Notes: generated by a model not told the origin, from the letters alone. 64,000 nucleotides of DNA from Streptomyces xylophagus (GCF_000716435.1 NZ_JNWO01000005.1:428191-492190), one strand, 5' to 3'; counted from the first letter of the stretch, positions 26,479 through 35,937 are shown. Translations and numbers: made by a program.

Positions 26479-28503
26479 TTACCGACCGGGTGCCACCACC
26501 TCCCTGCACACCCTCAAGAGCCGCTCGTCCTCCAGAACGTCGTGGCTCCCATGTCCACCGGAACGCGCCAAGTGCCGTCGCCGGACGCCGAGTTCCTTTT
26601 CCACCAGGTCATGCAGCCGAGCCCCGGCCGCCCCCATGTCGACCAGACACGCGGCAACCGTGCCCCGCACCCACGGATGCTCCGTCCAGACCGAGCGCAG
26701 CACCGGAAGCACCGTCTCCACCTCCCCGGTGACCCGCCACAGCGCACAAGCGCCCGCAGTCCGCTCCCACTCGCACTCCGCCTCGACCATCCGCGACAAC
26801 CCGGGCGCCGCGGCCCGCGCGGACGACCCAAGCCGCGCCACCACCTCCGCCGCAACCCGGCGCCGATGTGCATCCGCCCCCGCCAACTCCCTTGTCAACA
26901 CCGGCAGTACGGCCCCCGCATCCCCCTCCACCGACCACAACGCACCCGCTGCAACACCCGCGCACTCGGACTCCAACAGCCCCCGCAGCACGGGTACGAC
27001 CCCGTCCGCACCGGTCCCGAACGCGTCGAGCGCCCGTACCGCCGACTCCACGATCCGGTGCCTCGACCGCACCCCGTCCGGTATCCCGCGCACCAGCCGC
27101 AGCACCTCCGGCACGGCCTCCCGATCGGCGAGCGCGGTCAGCGCCGACAGCAGCGGTACGGCACGGTCGTACGTCTCGGGGGAGTCGAGAGGCACCTGGC
27201 CGAGCCGCTGTCGTAGCGCCGGGGCGAGCGGTGCGGCGGACCGGCCCAAGTGGACGATCACCCGCCCCAGATCGTCGGGTACGACCGGCCGCGCGAGGAT
27301 CTGGGCCAGCACCGGTGTCGCCCGCGAATCGCCGCTGCGGGCAAGGGCCTTGAGCGGGCCGCCCAGGGTAGGTGTCCCGCGCTCCCAGCGGTGCACCCAC
27401 AGGTCGGGGCGTGCGGTCACCAGCGCGTGGAGGTGATCGGCGGCTGGCGCCGCGAGTGGGAAGAGATCCCCCAGGACGGACACCGAGGCATCGCGCAACC
27501 GGTCGATATCCGTGCCCAGTTGCTCGCCGATCAGCGCGACGGGCACCGAGTAGTCGGCCCGCCACCCGCGGAACAGGCCGGCCGCCATCCACACCCCGTT
27601 GCACCGGTCGGCCGGGTCCGGACTGCTCAACTGCCCTTCCAGCAGGGCGATCCGGTCGGCCACTCGAGCGCCGAGCGCGGTGTGGAGGGTACGCAGCAGA
27701 TACGCGCCCTCCTCGTCCGAGGGCCGCAGTCGCCGTAACCTTCCGGCGAGCGTGTCCGGGTCGAGGTGGCCGCCCCCGTCCGGCGCCGAGCAGCCCGACC
27801 GGCGGCGCTCGGACCGCTCCCCGAGCAGTTCCACGACCGTCGGGACCAGGTCGGCGGGGAGCAACTCGGGTGCACAGCCCGCGAGTTGGCCGAGCGCGGC
27901 GAGTCGTAGCCCCGGATCGTACGGCGGAGTGCCGAGCGTCAGCAGGATGTCCAGCGCCTCGGCGGCGTGGGCCGGGTGCCGTCGGACGAACAGGCCGAGG
28001 CTCTCCGTGAGGGCGAGCAGGACCTGGTCGTCGCGCTCCACCGTGATCCGCTGCCGCAACAGGCCCAGCACGCGCGCGGGTTGGTCGAGGAACCGGACGA
28101 GCGCCTCCGCCGTCGCCCGGCGCACGTCGGAGTCCCGGTCCCCGAGGAGCGCGACGAAGACCTCGGCCCCCGCGCGGACGGCGGCATCCGCCGACCCACG
28201 CCCGTCGGCCGCTCCCTCCTCGGGCCGGTGCCCCTGTCCGATACTGACCAGAAGTTCCACCAACCCGCCCCGCTCCGCGACCTCTTCGCAAGCGACGAGC
28301 GCGAGCAGAAACGGAACGCAGGCGAGCGTCGAGTCGTACACGGTCCCCTGGTGGTGCACCGCGCCGTACATCCCGTCGAGCGCGCCCGCCCGCTCGACGG
28401 GGTCCGTGGAGGCCAGTCCCCTGAGCAGTCCGGGCACGTCCTCCGCACTGCCGTACGCATGCCGCAGTGAGGCCCAGTCGACCTCGTCGATCCCCGTGAA
28501 CAC
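26479..28503 (-). CDS. HEAT-repeat protein
   Basis: A protein of 674 residues made almost wholly of helical HEAT/PBS-lyase-type repeats, for example FVALLGDRDSDVRRATAEAL, LLTLGTPPYDPGLRLAALGQL and PVLRGLLESECAGVAAGALW. Such solenoids bind other proteins. The N-terminus (FTGIDEVDWASLRHAYGSAE, then DVPGLLRGLASTD) is a form common among Streptomyces HEAT proteins that start with WxxLxHAYGxA. There is no catalytic motif, signal peptide or membrane segment. GTG 28503 has GGGGAGG 5 bases upstream. Function is unknown. Confidence 0.85.
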   Translation of the reverse strand: MFTGIDEVDWASLRHAYGSAEDVPGLLRGLASTDPVERAGALDGMYGAVHHQGTVYDSTLACVPFLLALVACEEVAERGGLVELLVSIGQGHRPEEGAADGRGSADAAVRAGAEVFVALLGDRDSDVRRATAEALVRFLDQPARVLGLLRQRITVERDDQVLLALTESLGLFVRRHPAHAAEALDILLTLGTPPYDPGLRLAALGQLAGCAPELLPADLVPTVVELLGERSERRRSGCSAPDGGGHLDPDTLAGRLRRLRPSDEEGAYLLRTLHTALGARVADRIALLEGQLSSPDPADRCNGVWMAAGLFRGWRADYSVPVALIGEQLGTDIDRLRDASVSVLGDLFPLAAPAADHLHALVTARPDLWVHRWERGTPTLGGPLKALARSGDSRATPVLAQILARPVVPDDLGRVIVHLGRSAAPLAPALRQRLGQVPLDSPETYDRAVPLLSALTALADREAVPEVLRLVRGIPDGVRSRHRIVESAVRALDAFGTGADGVVPVLRGLLESECAGVAAGALWSVEGDAGAVLPVLTRELAGADAHRRRVAAEVVARLGSSARAAAPGLSRMVEAECEWERTAGACALWRVTGEVETVLPVLRSVWTEHPWVRGTVAACLVDMGAAGARLHDLVEKELGVRRRHLARSGGHGSHDVLEDERLLRVCREVVAPGR

Positions 28504-28589
28504 GTTGTCCTCCCCAGGCGAAGTGCCAACTGATCGCGAGTCTGCACCACGCCACTGACAACGAAGCGGAATCGAGGGGTGACCGAGGG

Positions 28590-30257
28590 TCAGTCTCCTT
28601 CGGGCAGGGCGCGGGCCAGGATCGTGTCGAGGCCGGCGGAGTCGGGGAGTGTGCCGAAGGCGTGCCCCCAGTCGCCGCCGAGGCGGCTCGCGCAGAAGGC
28701 GTCGGCGACCTGGGCGGGGGCGTGCCGTACGAGAAGGGAGGCCTGGAGAGTGAGGGCCATCTGTTCCACCAGACGGCGGGCTCCGGACTCGGTGGTCGTA
28801 CTCAACTGGGCCTTCAGACGGGTCACAGCCGTGTCCAGGCGAGCGTCCGTGCCCTGCGCCAGGGCGAGTTCGGCGAACAGCGCGTCCGCCGTGCCGGGGT
28901 CACGGGTCAACGCCCGCAGTACATCAAGGGCGTTGACGTTCCCCGAGCCCTCCCAGATCGAGAGGAGGGGCGCCTCGCGGTAGTGGCGGGGCATCCCCGA
29001 GTCCTCGACGTAGCCGTTGCCGCCGAGGCACTCCAGGGCCTCCGCCGTGAAGGCCGGGCCGCGCTTGGTGACCCAGTACTTGCCGACGGCGGTGGCGATA
29101 CGGCGGAACGCCGACTCGGCATCGTCCCCGCGCACCGCGCGGTCGGCCGCGCCCGCCAGCCGCAGGGTGAGCGTCGTGGCGGCCTCCGACTCCAGCGCCA
29201 GATCGGCCAACACGTTGCGCATCAGCGGCTGTTCGAGCAGCCGCGCGCCGAACGCGGACCGGTACCGCACATGGTGGCCCGCCTCGACGAGCGTCTTGCG
29301 CATCAGCGTCGCCGACATCATCACGCAGTCCAGACGGGTGCAGTTGACCATCTCGATGATGGTCTTCACGCCGCGTCCCTCGGGTCCGACCAGCCAGGCG
29401 ACGGTCCCGTCGAACTCGGGCTCCGAGGAGGCGTTGGAACGGTTGCCCAGCTTGTCCTTCAGCCGCTGGATGCGGAACACGTTGCGGCTGCCGTCGGGCA
29501 GCACACGCGGCACCAGGAAGCACGACAGGCCGCCCGGAGCCTGTGCCAGGACGAGGAACACGTCGCACATCGGCGCCGACGTGAACCACTTGTGCCCGCG
29601 CAGCGTGTACACCCCGGGTTCGGCGGTGGGGGTGGCCGCCGTGGTGTTCGTACGGACGTCGGAGCCGCCCTGCTTCTCCGTCATCCCCATCCCGGCCAGC
29701 AGCCCGCGCTTCTCGGTCGGGACCCGCAGGACCGGGTCGTACACCCGGCTGGTCAGCAACGGCTCGTAGACCGCGGCCAGTTCGGGCTGAGCACGCAGGG
29801 CGGGGACGGCGGCGTACGTCATCGACGTCGGGCAGCCGTGCCCGGCGTCGGTGTGTCCCCACACCAACCCCCGTGCGGTACGGGCCACATGGGCGCCGGG
29901 GCGCTCGTCCGCCCAGGGCGCGCCGGCCAGCCCCTCGGCCACGGCGACACCCATCAGCCGGTGCCAGCTCGGGTGGAACTCGACCTCGTCGATCCGGTTG
30001 CCGTACCGGTCGTGGGTGCGCAGCTCCGGTTCGTGCCGGTTCGCCTGCTCACCCCACTCCTGCGCCTCCTCGCTGCCCGCCGCCCGGCCGAGCCGCCGTA
30101 CGTCCTCGTCGGCCCAGTCGGCGCCCTCCCGGCGCAGCCCCTCCAGCAGGGCCGCGTCCTCGGAGGCGTCGTACGGGGTCAGGGGCGGGGCCTGGTTGGT
30201 GACGTCGTGCGTGGCGTCCCGGGGCTGCGGCGATATGTGCGCGAGTGTCTGGGCCAT
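28590..30257 (-). CDS. AidB-like acyl-CoA dehydrogenase family protein
   Basis: A flavoprotein of 555 residues of the acyl-CoA dehydrogenase superfamily. MGMTEKQGGSDVRTNTT, GHKWFTSAPMCDVFLVLAQA and ALECLGGNGYVEDSGMPRHY with LLSIWEGSGNVNALDVLRAL are hallmark motifs of the AidB/isovaleryl-CoA dehydrogenase branch. The length and extended C-terminal domain fit AidB, which protects DNA during alkylation stress, better than ordinary fatty acid enzymes of about 380 residues. It is divergent from a PaaX regulator, whose product may repress it. Confidence 0.92.
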   Translation of the reverse strand: MAQTLAHISPQPRDATHDVTNQAPPLTPYDASEDAALLEGLRREGADWADEDVRRLGRAAGSEEAQEWGEQANRHEPELRTHDRYGNRIDEVEFHPSWHRLMGVAVAEGLAGAPWADERPGAHVARTARGLVWGHTDAGHGCPTSMTYAAVPALRAQPELAAVYEPLLTSRVYDPVLRVPTEKRGLLAGMGMTEKQGGSDVRTNTTAATPTAEPGVYTLRGHKWFTSAPMCDVFLVLAQAPGGLSCFLVPRVLPDGSRNVFRIQRLKDKLGNRSNASSEPEFDGTVAWLVGPEGRGVKTIIEMVNCTRLDCVMMSATLMRKTLVEAGHHVRYRSAFGARLLEQPLMRNVLADLALESEAATTLTLRLAGAADRAVRGDDAESAFRRIATAVGKYWVTKRGPAFTAEALECLGGNGYVEDSGMPRHYREAPLLSIWEGSGNVNALDVLRALTRDPGTADALFAELALAQGTDARLDTAVTRLKAQLSTTTESGARRLVEQMALTLQASLLVRHAPAQVADAFCASRLGGDWGHAFGTLPDSAGLDTILARALPEGD

Positions 30258-30280
30258 ACGGCCAGTGTTGCACTATCCCT

Positions 30281-30298
30281 GCGATCGCATCAATGATG
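30281..30298. promoter_or_regulatory. Dyads between the acyl-CoA dehydrogenase and PaaX genes
   Basis: GCGATCGC (30281-30288) and CATCAATGATG (30288-30298) are short perfect palindromes that share one base, in the 74-base divergent gap. They are candidates for the PaaX binding site, inferred from position alone. Confidence 0.4.
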
Positions 30299-30331
30299 TA
30301 ACAAGAGAACTGCCACGTAGAGTACGAGGCC

Positions 30332-31087
30332 ATGCGGATGAACGTGTCAGAAGGGCCCGGCGAGGCGGACCTGCGCCCGCTGTCCGCGCGGTCGGTCGTC
30401 CTCAGCCTGCTGCTGGGCACACATCCGCCCGAGCTTCCCGTACGGGACCTGCTGTGCGCCGTCGAACCGCTCGGTGTCGCCGCATCCACGCTCCGCGCCG
30501 CGCTCAGCCGGATGGTGGCCGCCGGAGACCTGCGGAGCGCGGACGCGGTCTACCGGCTCAGCGACCGTCTGCTGGAACGTCAGCGCCGCCAGGACATCGC
30601 CGTACATCCGGAAACCCGCCCCTGGGACGGCGACTGGGAGATGACCGTGGTCACCGCGACCGGCCGCGGCCCCGCCGAACGCGCGGAACTGCGCGGCGAG
30701 TTGACCGCCCTGCGGCTCGCGGAACTCCGCGAGGGAGTCTGGCTCCGCCCGGCCAATCTGCTACGACCCCGACCGGACGAACTCGGCGAGGTCGCCCGGC
30801 ACTTCACCACCCGCCCCGAGGAACCCGCCCGCGAACTGGCCGCGACCATGTGGCCACTTGAGGCCTGGGCGAAGACGGCCGAGGCGCTGCTCGACCGGAT
30901 CACCGCCACAGCCGACCGTCCGGCCGACCGCTTCACCGTACTGGCCGCCGCCGTACGGCACTTGCTCGCCGACCCGGTCCTGCCCCCCGAACTGCTGCCC
31001 GCCGACTGGCCGGGTCCCGCCCTGCGCTCCGCATACACGCACCACCGGCGGGAGTTGATCGCGGCCGTGCTGGGGAAGTCCGCATAG
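30332..31087 (+). CDS. PaaX-family transcriptional repressor
   Basis: A protein of 251 residues. The N-terminal winged helix (SARSVVLSLLLGTHPPELPV, then VAASTLRAALSRMVAAGDL) and the central PaaX domain (WDGDWEMTVVTA, LRLAELREGVWLRPANL) match PaaX, the phenylacetyl-CoA-responsive repressor of phenylacetate breakdown, and its many paralogues. No phenylacetate genes are present here, so its target is more likely the divergent AidB-like gene. The gene ends at a strong hairpin shared with the convergent pectate lyase gene. Confidence 0.88.
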   Translation: MRMNVSEGPGEADLRPLSARSVVLSLLLGTHPPELPVRDLLCAVEPLGVAASTLRAALSRMVAAGDLRSADAVYRLSDRLLERQRRQDIAVHPETRPWDGDWEMTVVTATGRGPAERAELRGELTALRLAELREGVWLRPANLLRPRPDELGEVARHFTTRPEEPARELAATMWPLEAWAKTAEALLDRITATADRPADRFTVLAAAVRHLLADPVLPPELLPADWPGPALRSAYTHHRRELIAAVLGKSA

Positions 31088-31093
31088 CCGGAG

Positions 31094-31134
31094 CGGCCGT
31101 GCGAAGCGCCGTGCGGGGACGCTTCGTACGGCCG
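31094..31134. terminator. Strong hairpin terminator between convergent genes
   Basis: A 15-base stem (31094-31108 CGGCCGTGCGAAGCG with 31120-31134) has a single G-U-type mismatch and an 11-base loop. It lies between the PaaX stop and the PL3 stop and can serve both strands. No T-run is present. Confidence 0.75.
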
Positions 31135-31151
31135 CCGTCACCGGGGCGGGC

Positions 31152-31946
31152 TCACTTGTACGTGATGTCCGACGACGCGTACCTGCAATAAGTCCCGTCC
31201 GCGCCCGTTCCGTTGGTCGTCGGCTCCGCGCCCGTGTTGTTCCCGATGTACTTCTGGCAGGGGATCATCTTCTTGCTGGTGTCCCCGACGATCGTGATGG
31301 CCTTCAGGGTCGCGCTGTCACCGTAGTTGGTGTTGATGCCGACGATCCGGCTGCCCTTGTAGGTCGCCTCGATGGTGTTGAGGTTGATCGTGCGCTTGTA
31401 CTGCGTCTTGCAGTTGCCGCACGAGCGGACGAACGTACCGAAGGTCTGCGCCGCGAAGTTGGAGATGTTGAGCGTCCCTGCGCCGTTGAACTGGAACACC
31501 TTGTCGCTCGCCTCCTTCGCGCCACCGCCGTTCACGGTGTACACGTTGGACGACGAGGAGCCCAGGAAGGTCGCCGCGTCCTCGCCGACGTCCTCCCACC
31601 AGACGTTCTGCAGCGTGCAACTGCCCAGGCAGTGGATGCCGTCGGCGGCGGGCGAGCCGATGATGACGTTCTTGACGACGGCACCGGCGGCCAGCTGCAG
31701 GATGGGGCCCTGGTCCTCGTCCTGGCTGCCCGTGCCCAGGTCGCCGCTGCCGTACAGGCGCAGCATCCCGTAGTCCTTGGTGCCCGAGACCGAGATCGTC
31801 GAGGTGACGGCCTGACTGCCGCTCGCGGTGGGCCAGGTGGCGGCACTGGCCGGCGAGAGCGTACCGGATGCCATGATCATGCCAATCGAAAGTCCGAAGG
31901 CCGTCGCCGCGCCGGTGAGCACGCGTGGCCGTAGGGAAGAAGTCAT
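31152..31946 (-). CDS. Secreted pectate lyase, PL3 family
   Basis: A protein of 264 residues with a signal peptide (ending LSPASA|ATWPTASG) and a short parallel beta-helix typical of PL3. Characteristic segments are LQLAAGAVVKNVIIGSPAAD, GIHCLGSCTLQNVWWEDVGED, FVRSCGNCKTQYKRTINLNT and GTYCRYASSDITY, with several conserved Cys pairs. PL3 enzymes cut polygalacturonate by calcium-dependent beta-elimination. The PL1 gene starts upstream on the same strand with 32 bases between, so both are likely cotranscribed. Confidence 0.93.
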   Translation of the reverse strand: MTSSLRPRVLTGAATAFGLSIGMIMASGTLSPASAATWPTASGSQAVTSTISVSGTKDYGMLRLYGSGDLGTGSQDEDQGPILQLAAGAVVKNVIIGSPAADGIHCLGSCTLQNVWWEDVGEDAATFLGSSSSNVYTVNGGGAKEASDKVFQFNGAGTLNISNFAAQTFGTFVRSCGNCKTQYKRTINLNTIEATYKGSRIVGINTNYGDSATLKAITIVGDTSKKMIPCQKYIGNNTGAEPTTNGTGADGTYCRYASSDITYK

Positions 31947-31978
31947 GTCCCGATTCCTTCTCCGAGGTGGGGGAGTGG

Positions 31979-32935
31979 TCAGAGCTTTCCGGTGCCCGCG
32001 CCGGCCGTCACCGAGGCGACGACGGTCGAGGCGGGCTCGGCGGTGTAGCTGTACGGCGGGCTGGTGAACGTGCCGACCTGCGAGATCTCGGTGGCGGCTC
32101 CACCGAGGTCATTGCCGCTGAGGTTGGCGTAGCCGTCCACGTCGCTGTCCCGGCTCGTCGTGACGGCGACTTCCGTGTCGCGGAAGACGTTGTTCTGGAC
32201 GAACATCTGGGCGCCCATGCGCGAGTGCACGGCGGTCTCGGCGCCGACGACGTAGTTGTCGTAGAAGTGCCCGGTGCCGAAACGCAGGCTGGGGATACGG
32301 GAGTTGACCTGGTCGAACCAGTTGTGGTGGTACGTCACCCGCAGATGCCCGGTGTCCTGGCTCGCGTTGTTGTCGCTGTGGCCGACGAGCGAGCCCTTGT
32401 AGTGGTTCTTGAAGGTGTTCCAGGAGACGGTGACGTAGTCGGAGGCGTGGCTGATGTCGACCAGGCCGTCGTAGTAGTCCTTGCCGTGGTCGAGGTCGGA
32501 CGAGAAGGCGTTGTGGTCGATCCACACCTTCGTCGACGCCTGCACGGTGATGCCGTCGGCGGGCGCGACCGGCTTGCTGATGTTCAGGTTGCGGACGGCG
32601 ACGTTCGTGACCTTCTTCAGGCGCAGCCCTCCACCGGTGAACCCGGACGCCGAACCGACCCCCAGGACCGTCGTGTTGGACCCGATGTCGACCTGACCGC
32701 TCAGCGAGATCAGGCCGTTGACCTTGACCACCTTCGAACTGCTGCCGGTGACCGCCGACTTGAAGGCGTCCAGCGTCGACACCGTGACGGCGGTGGCACT
32801 TCCGCCACCGGTCGTCCCGGCACCGAAACCGACCGGCGAGGCGTCGGCCGCCGACGCGGACTGGGGGAGCGCGAGCACGGCGACGGCGGCGAGCGCGGCG
32901 GCCGTCAGGGCTGGCCTTCGGGGGCGAGTACGCAT
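31979..32935 (-). CDS. Secreted pectate lyase, PL1 family
   Basis: A protein of 318 residues with a signal peptide (MRTRPRRPALTAAALAAVAV and then LALPQSASAA) and a PL1 beta-helix. The calcium-binding and catalytic region reads KVWIDHNAFSSDLDHGKDYY, DGLVDISHASDYVTVSWNTF and VTYHHNWFDQVNSRIPSLRF, with the catalytic Arg in NSRIPSLRFG. ATG 32935 is chosen because GAAGGGA lies upstream and the signal peptide begins there; a GTG at 33010 would add 25 residues without one. It faces the CE1-like esterase across two operator-like palindromes. Confidence 0.95.
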   Translation of the reverse strand: MRTRPRRPALTAAALAAVAVLALPQSASAADASPVGFGAGTTGGGSATAVTVSTLDAFKSAVTGSSSKVVKVNGLISLSGQVDIGSNTTVLGVGSASGFTGGGLRLKKVTNVAVRNLNISKPVAPADGITVQASTKVWIDHNAFSSDLDHGKDYYDGLVDISHASDYVTVSWNTFKNHYKGSLVGHSDNNASQDTGHLRVTYHHNWFDQVNSRIPSLRFGTGHFYDNYVVGAETAVHSRMGAQMFVQNNVFRDTEVAVTTSRDSDVDGYANLSGNDLGGAATEISQVGTFTSPPYSYTAEPASTVVASVTAGAGTGKL

Positions 32936-33031
32936 GCGGGTGCGTCCCTTCGGAGGGATCGGGAGATCGCGTACGTGAACGAGGTGTGCCGGGAGAGGCT
33001 TCGTGGTCACACATCTGAACGGAACGTAGGG

Positions 33032-33046
33032 TGCAAGCGCTTTCTA
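33032..33046. promoter_or_regulatory. AAGCGCTT-type palindrome upstream of PL1
   Basis: TGCAAGCGCTTTCTA is an imperfect palindrome around AAGCGCTT, in the 246-base divergent region between PL1 and the esterase. It has the length and CG-centred symmetry of LacI-family operators of Streptomyces sugar genes. Confidence 0.5.
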
Positions 33047-33077
33047 GTCAACGCTCCGCGCGAAACTATTCGGAGCG

Positions 33078-33091
33078 TGGGAGCGCTTCCA
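33078..33091. promoter_or_regulatory. TGGGAGCGCTTCCA palindrome upstream of the esterase
   Basis: This 14-base palindrome has a single mismatched pair and differs by one base from TGGGAGCGCTCCCA, the known CebR (cellulose regulator) site of Streptomyces. It lies 90 bases upstream of the esterase start. Control by CebR or a LacI paralogue is inferred. Confidence 0.6.
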
Positions 33092-33181
33092 TGGGGCTCA
33101 TGTCCATGCCACGATGCCGATGGTTCCCCCCGAACGACGCCGCACGAGCCGCACGAGCCGCGATCAGGAAGGGACGATGAC

Positions 33182-34510
33182 GTGCGCCCCACAGCCGCCA
33201 CCAACACCCCCAAGTCCGCCGGAAAACCTCCCCGTTCGGTACTCGTCGCCCTCTTCGGAGCGCTGGTGCCCTTACTCGCGGCCCTGACGCTGGTGGCACC
33301 CCCGGCCGCCGCCCGCACCGAGGCCGTCCCCACCGCGACCCTCACCGAGGTCACCGGCTTCGGCACCAACCCGAGCAACCTGCAGATGTACGTGTACGTC
33401 CCGGCCGCCGTCACCGCGCACCCGGCGATCGTCGTGGCGGTGCACTACTGCGGAGGCTCGGGTCCGGCGATGTACTCCGGCACCGAATACGCCTCGCTGG
33501 CCGACCAGTTGGGGTTCATCGTCGTCTACCCGTCGGTGACTCGCGCGAGCAAGTGCTTCGACGTCTCCTCGCCCCAGGCACTGCACCGCGACGGCGGCAG
33601 CGACCCGGTCGGCATCAAGTCCATGGTCGACTGGGTGACCAGCACCTACTCCGCCGACACCTCCCGCATCTACGCCCTGGGCATCTCCTCCGGCGCGATG
33701 ATGACGAACGTCCTGCTCGGCGACTACCCCGACGTGTTCGCGGCCGGCGCCGCCTTCGCCGGAGTGCCGTTCGGCTGCTTCGCCACCACCGACGGCTCCG
33801 AGTGGAACACCGCCTGCGCCAACGGCACCGTCATCCAAACCCCGCAGTACTGGGGCGACTTGGTCCGGAGCGCCGACCCCGGCTACACCGGCCCCCGCCC
33901 CCGCATGCAGCTGTGGCACGGCACCGCGGACGACACGCTGCGCTACCCCAACTTCGGGGAGGAGATCAAACAGTGGACCAACGTGCTGGGCGTCAGCCAG
34001 ACCCCGGCCGCCACCGACTCCCCGGCGACCGGCTGGACCCGTACCCGCTACGGCGCCACCGGTGACCAGGCTCCCGTCGAGGCGATCAGCCTCCAGGGAG
34101 TCACCCACAACCTCTACACCTACGGCATGGGCGCCCGCGTCCTCACCTTTTTCGGCCTGACCGGCGGTGCCACCACACCCCCGCCCTCGACCGGCCCCTG
34201 CAAGGTGACGGTCACGACCAGCGCCTGGAACACCGGCCTCACCGCCTCCGTGACGCTCACCAACACCGGCACCAGCACGGTCGACGGGTGGCAACTCGGC
34301 TTCACCCTGCCCGCCGGCCAGACCATCACCAACGGCTGGGGCGCCACATACGCACCGGCCTCCGGCACGGTGACGGCGACGAACGCGTCGTACGACGGCA
34401 CGATCGCCCCGGGCGCGAGCGTGACCATCGGCTACCAGGCGAACCACACCGGCAACAGCGCGGCACCGACGGCCTACACGCTCAACGGGACTACCTGCAC
34501 GGTCGGTTGA
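33182..34510 (+). CDS. Secreted CE1/PHB-depolymerase-type esterase with CBM2
   Basis: A protein of 442 residues. A signal peptide (SVLVALFGALVPLLAALTLV and then APPAAA) is followed by an alpha/beta-hydrolase domain of the PHB depolymerase/feruloyl and acetylxylan esterase group. The nucleophile elbow is YALGISSGAMMTNVLLGDYP, with HYCGGSG near the oxyanion hole, GTADDTLRYPN for the Asp and VTHNLYTYG for the His. After a Thr/Pro linker (TTPPPSTGP), residues about 340-442 form a bacterial cellulose-binding CBM2 with Trp in SAWNTG, DGWQLGF and TNGWGATY. GTG 33182 has AGGAAGGGA upstream. A role in deacylating plant cell wall polymers fits the pectate lyases. Confidence 0.9.
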   Translation: MRPTAATNTPKSAGKPPRSVLVALFGALVPLLAALTLVAPPAAARTEAVPTATLTEVTGFGTNPSNLQMYVYVPAAVTAHPAIVVAVHYCGGSGPAMYSGTEYASLADQLGFIVVYPSVTRASKCFDVSSPQALHRDGGSDPVGIKSMVDWVTSTYSADTSRIYALGISSGAMMTNVLLGDYPDVFAAGAAFAGVPFGCFATTDGSEWNTACANGTVIQTPQYWGDLVRSADPGYTGPRPRMQLWHGTADDTLRYPNFGEEIKQWTNVLGVSQTPAATDSPATGWTRTRYGATGDQAPVEAISLQGVTHNLYTYGMGARVLTFFGLTGGATTPPPSTGPCKVTVTTSAWNTGLTASVTLTNTGTSTVDGWQLGFTLPAGQTITNGWGATYAPASGTVTATNASYDGTIAPGASVTIGYQANHTGNSAAPTAYTLNGTTCTVG

Positions 34511-34561
34511 CCCGCACCCGGTGTCCTGGCGCCCAACTCCTTTTCGAGGAAGGTGGATTCA

Positions 34562-35845
34562 GTGCAGCCCACGAGACGCACCGCGATCGTCGCCACGACA
34601 TCGGCGTTGTCGGCCCTGGCGGCCGCCCCCAACTCCGCACGTGCCGAAGGGCGTTCCCCTTCTGTCGCGCACTGGGTGAACACCTGGACGGCGATGCCCC
34701 AGCTCACCGAGCCCGGCAACCTGCCACCGGCGCCGTTCACCGGAACCAGGTCGGTCCTCGTCGACACCACCCTGCGACAGACACTCCGCATCACCACCGG
34801 AGGCCGGAAACTGCGCCTGCGCTTCTCCAACGCCTACGGCGACACCCCGCTCCCGCTCACCGCGGTGACGGTGGCGCTCCCGCAGGACGGCAAGGCGGGA
34901 GCGAGCGCGATCGTGCCGGGCAGCAGTAGACCGGTGACCTTCGCCGGACGCAGATCGGCGACTGTCTCCGTCGGCGCCCAACTGGTCTCCGACCCACTGG
35001 ACTTGGCCGTGCCCGCCGCGTCCGTACTGACGGTCACCACCTACCTGGCGACGGGCCAGCCCTCGCTCGCGCTCACCTCGCACCCGGGCTCGCGCACGAC
35101 GTCGTACCTCCGCACCGGCGACCACACCGAGGACCAGGACCTGCTGCCCGGGGCGACCCCCGTCGACCACTGGTACCTGCTGAGCGACATCGAGGTCCTG
35201 GCCCCTCGCACGACCACGGCCGTGGCGATCCTGGGCGACTCGCTCACCGACGGCCGAGGCTCCACGACCAACGCCAACGACCGCTGGCCCGACCAGCTCT
35301 ACGACCGCCTCCGCACCCACCCCGCCACCGCCGCCGTAGCGATCCTGAACCAGGCCGCCGGCGGCAACCGCGTCCTCAACGACGGCCTCGGACCCAACGT
35401 CCTCGCCCGCCTCGACCGCGACGTCCTCTCCCGCAGCGGAGTCACCCGCCTCATCGTCTTCGAGGGCGTCAACGACATCGGCACCGCCGACGCGACCCCG
35501 GCCGCCCAACACCAGCTCGCCGAGAACCTGTTGGCGGCCTACGCCCAGATCGTCGTCCGCGCCCACGCCCAGGGCATCCGTGTCTACGGCGCGACGCTGC
35601 TTCCGTTCGGCGGCAACTCCTACGACGATCCGGCGGGCGAACGCGAGTTGTCCCGCCAGGCGGTCAACACCTGGATCCGCACGGCCGGTTGTTTCGACGC
35701 GGTCATCGACTTCGACCTCGCGGTACGCGACCCCGCCGACCCGCGCCGTCTGCTTGCGTCCCTCCAGGTGGGTGACTGGCTGCATCTGAATCCGGCGGGG
35801 TACGGGGTGCTGGCGGCGACGGTCCCGGCCGGACTGCTGCGTTAG
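34562..35845 (+). CDS. Secreted SGNH/GDSL-family esterase
   Basis: A protein of 427 residues. The N-terminus has two arginines before a weakly hydrophobic stretch (QPTRRTAIVATTSALSALAA), so Tat export is likely. A beta-rich N-terminal half is followed by an SGNH hydrolase domain: block I VAILGDSLTDGRGS (Ser), block II-like AAGGNRV, block III VFEGVNDIG (Asn) and block V DWLHLNPAGYGVLA (Asp/His). GTG 34562 has AGGAAGG 8 bases upstream; the GTG at 34553 is too close to that site. It lies 51 bases after the CE1-like esterase and probably belongs to the same operon for plant-wall ester removal. Confidence 0.9.
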   Translation: MQPTRRTAIVATTSALSALAAAPNSARAEGRSPSVAHWVNTWTAMPQLTEPGNLPPAPFTGTRSVLVDTTLRQTLRITTGGRKLRLRFSNAYGDTPLPLTAVTVALPQDGKAGASAIVPGSSRPVTFAGRRSATVSVGAQLVSDPLDLAVPAASVLTVTTYLATGQPSLALTSHPGSRTTSYLRTGDHTEDQDLLPGATPVDHWYLLSDIEVLAPRTTTAVAILGDSLTDGRGSTTNANDRWPDQLYDRLRTHPATAAVAILNQAAGGNRVLNDGLGPNVLARLDRDVLSRSGVTRLIVFEGVNDIGTADATPAAQHQLAENLLAAYAQIVVRAHAQGIRVYGATLLPFGGNSYDDPAGERELSRQAVNTWIRTAGCFDAVIDFDLAVRDPADPRRLLASLQVGDWLHLNPAGYGVLAATVPAGLLR

Positions 35846-35937
35846 GCGATCGGTTCCTCCGCGGTGGCGGGGGCGACGGCTGACCTCCCTGCGCCGTCGA
35901 CGGAGTTGCCGCACAGGTGAGACCTCGTCACGGGATG

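Noticed and set aside
31925..33181. Extension of the CE1-like esterase frame upstream across the PL1 gene
   Set aside because: A signal peptide starts after GTG 33182 with a good ribosome site, and the upstream part lies opposite a well-supported pectate lyase gene.
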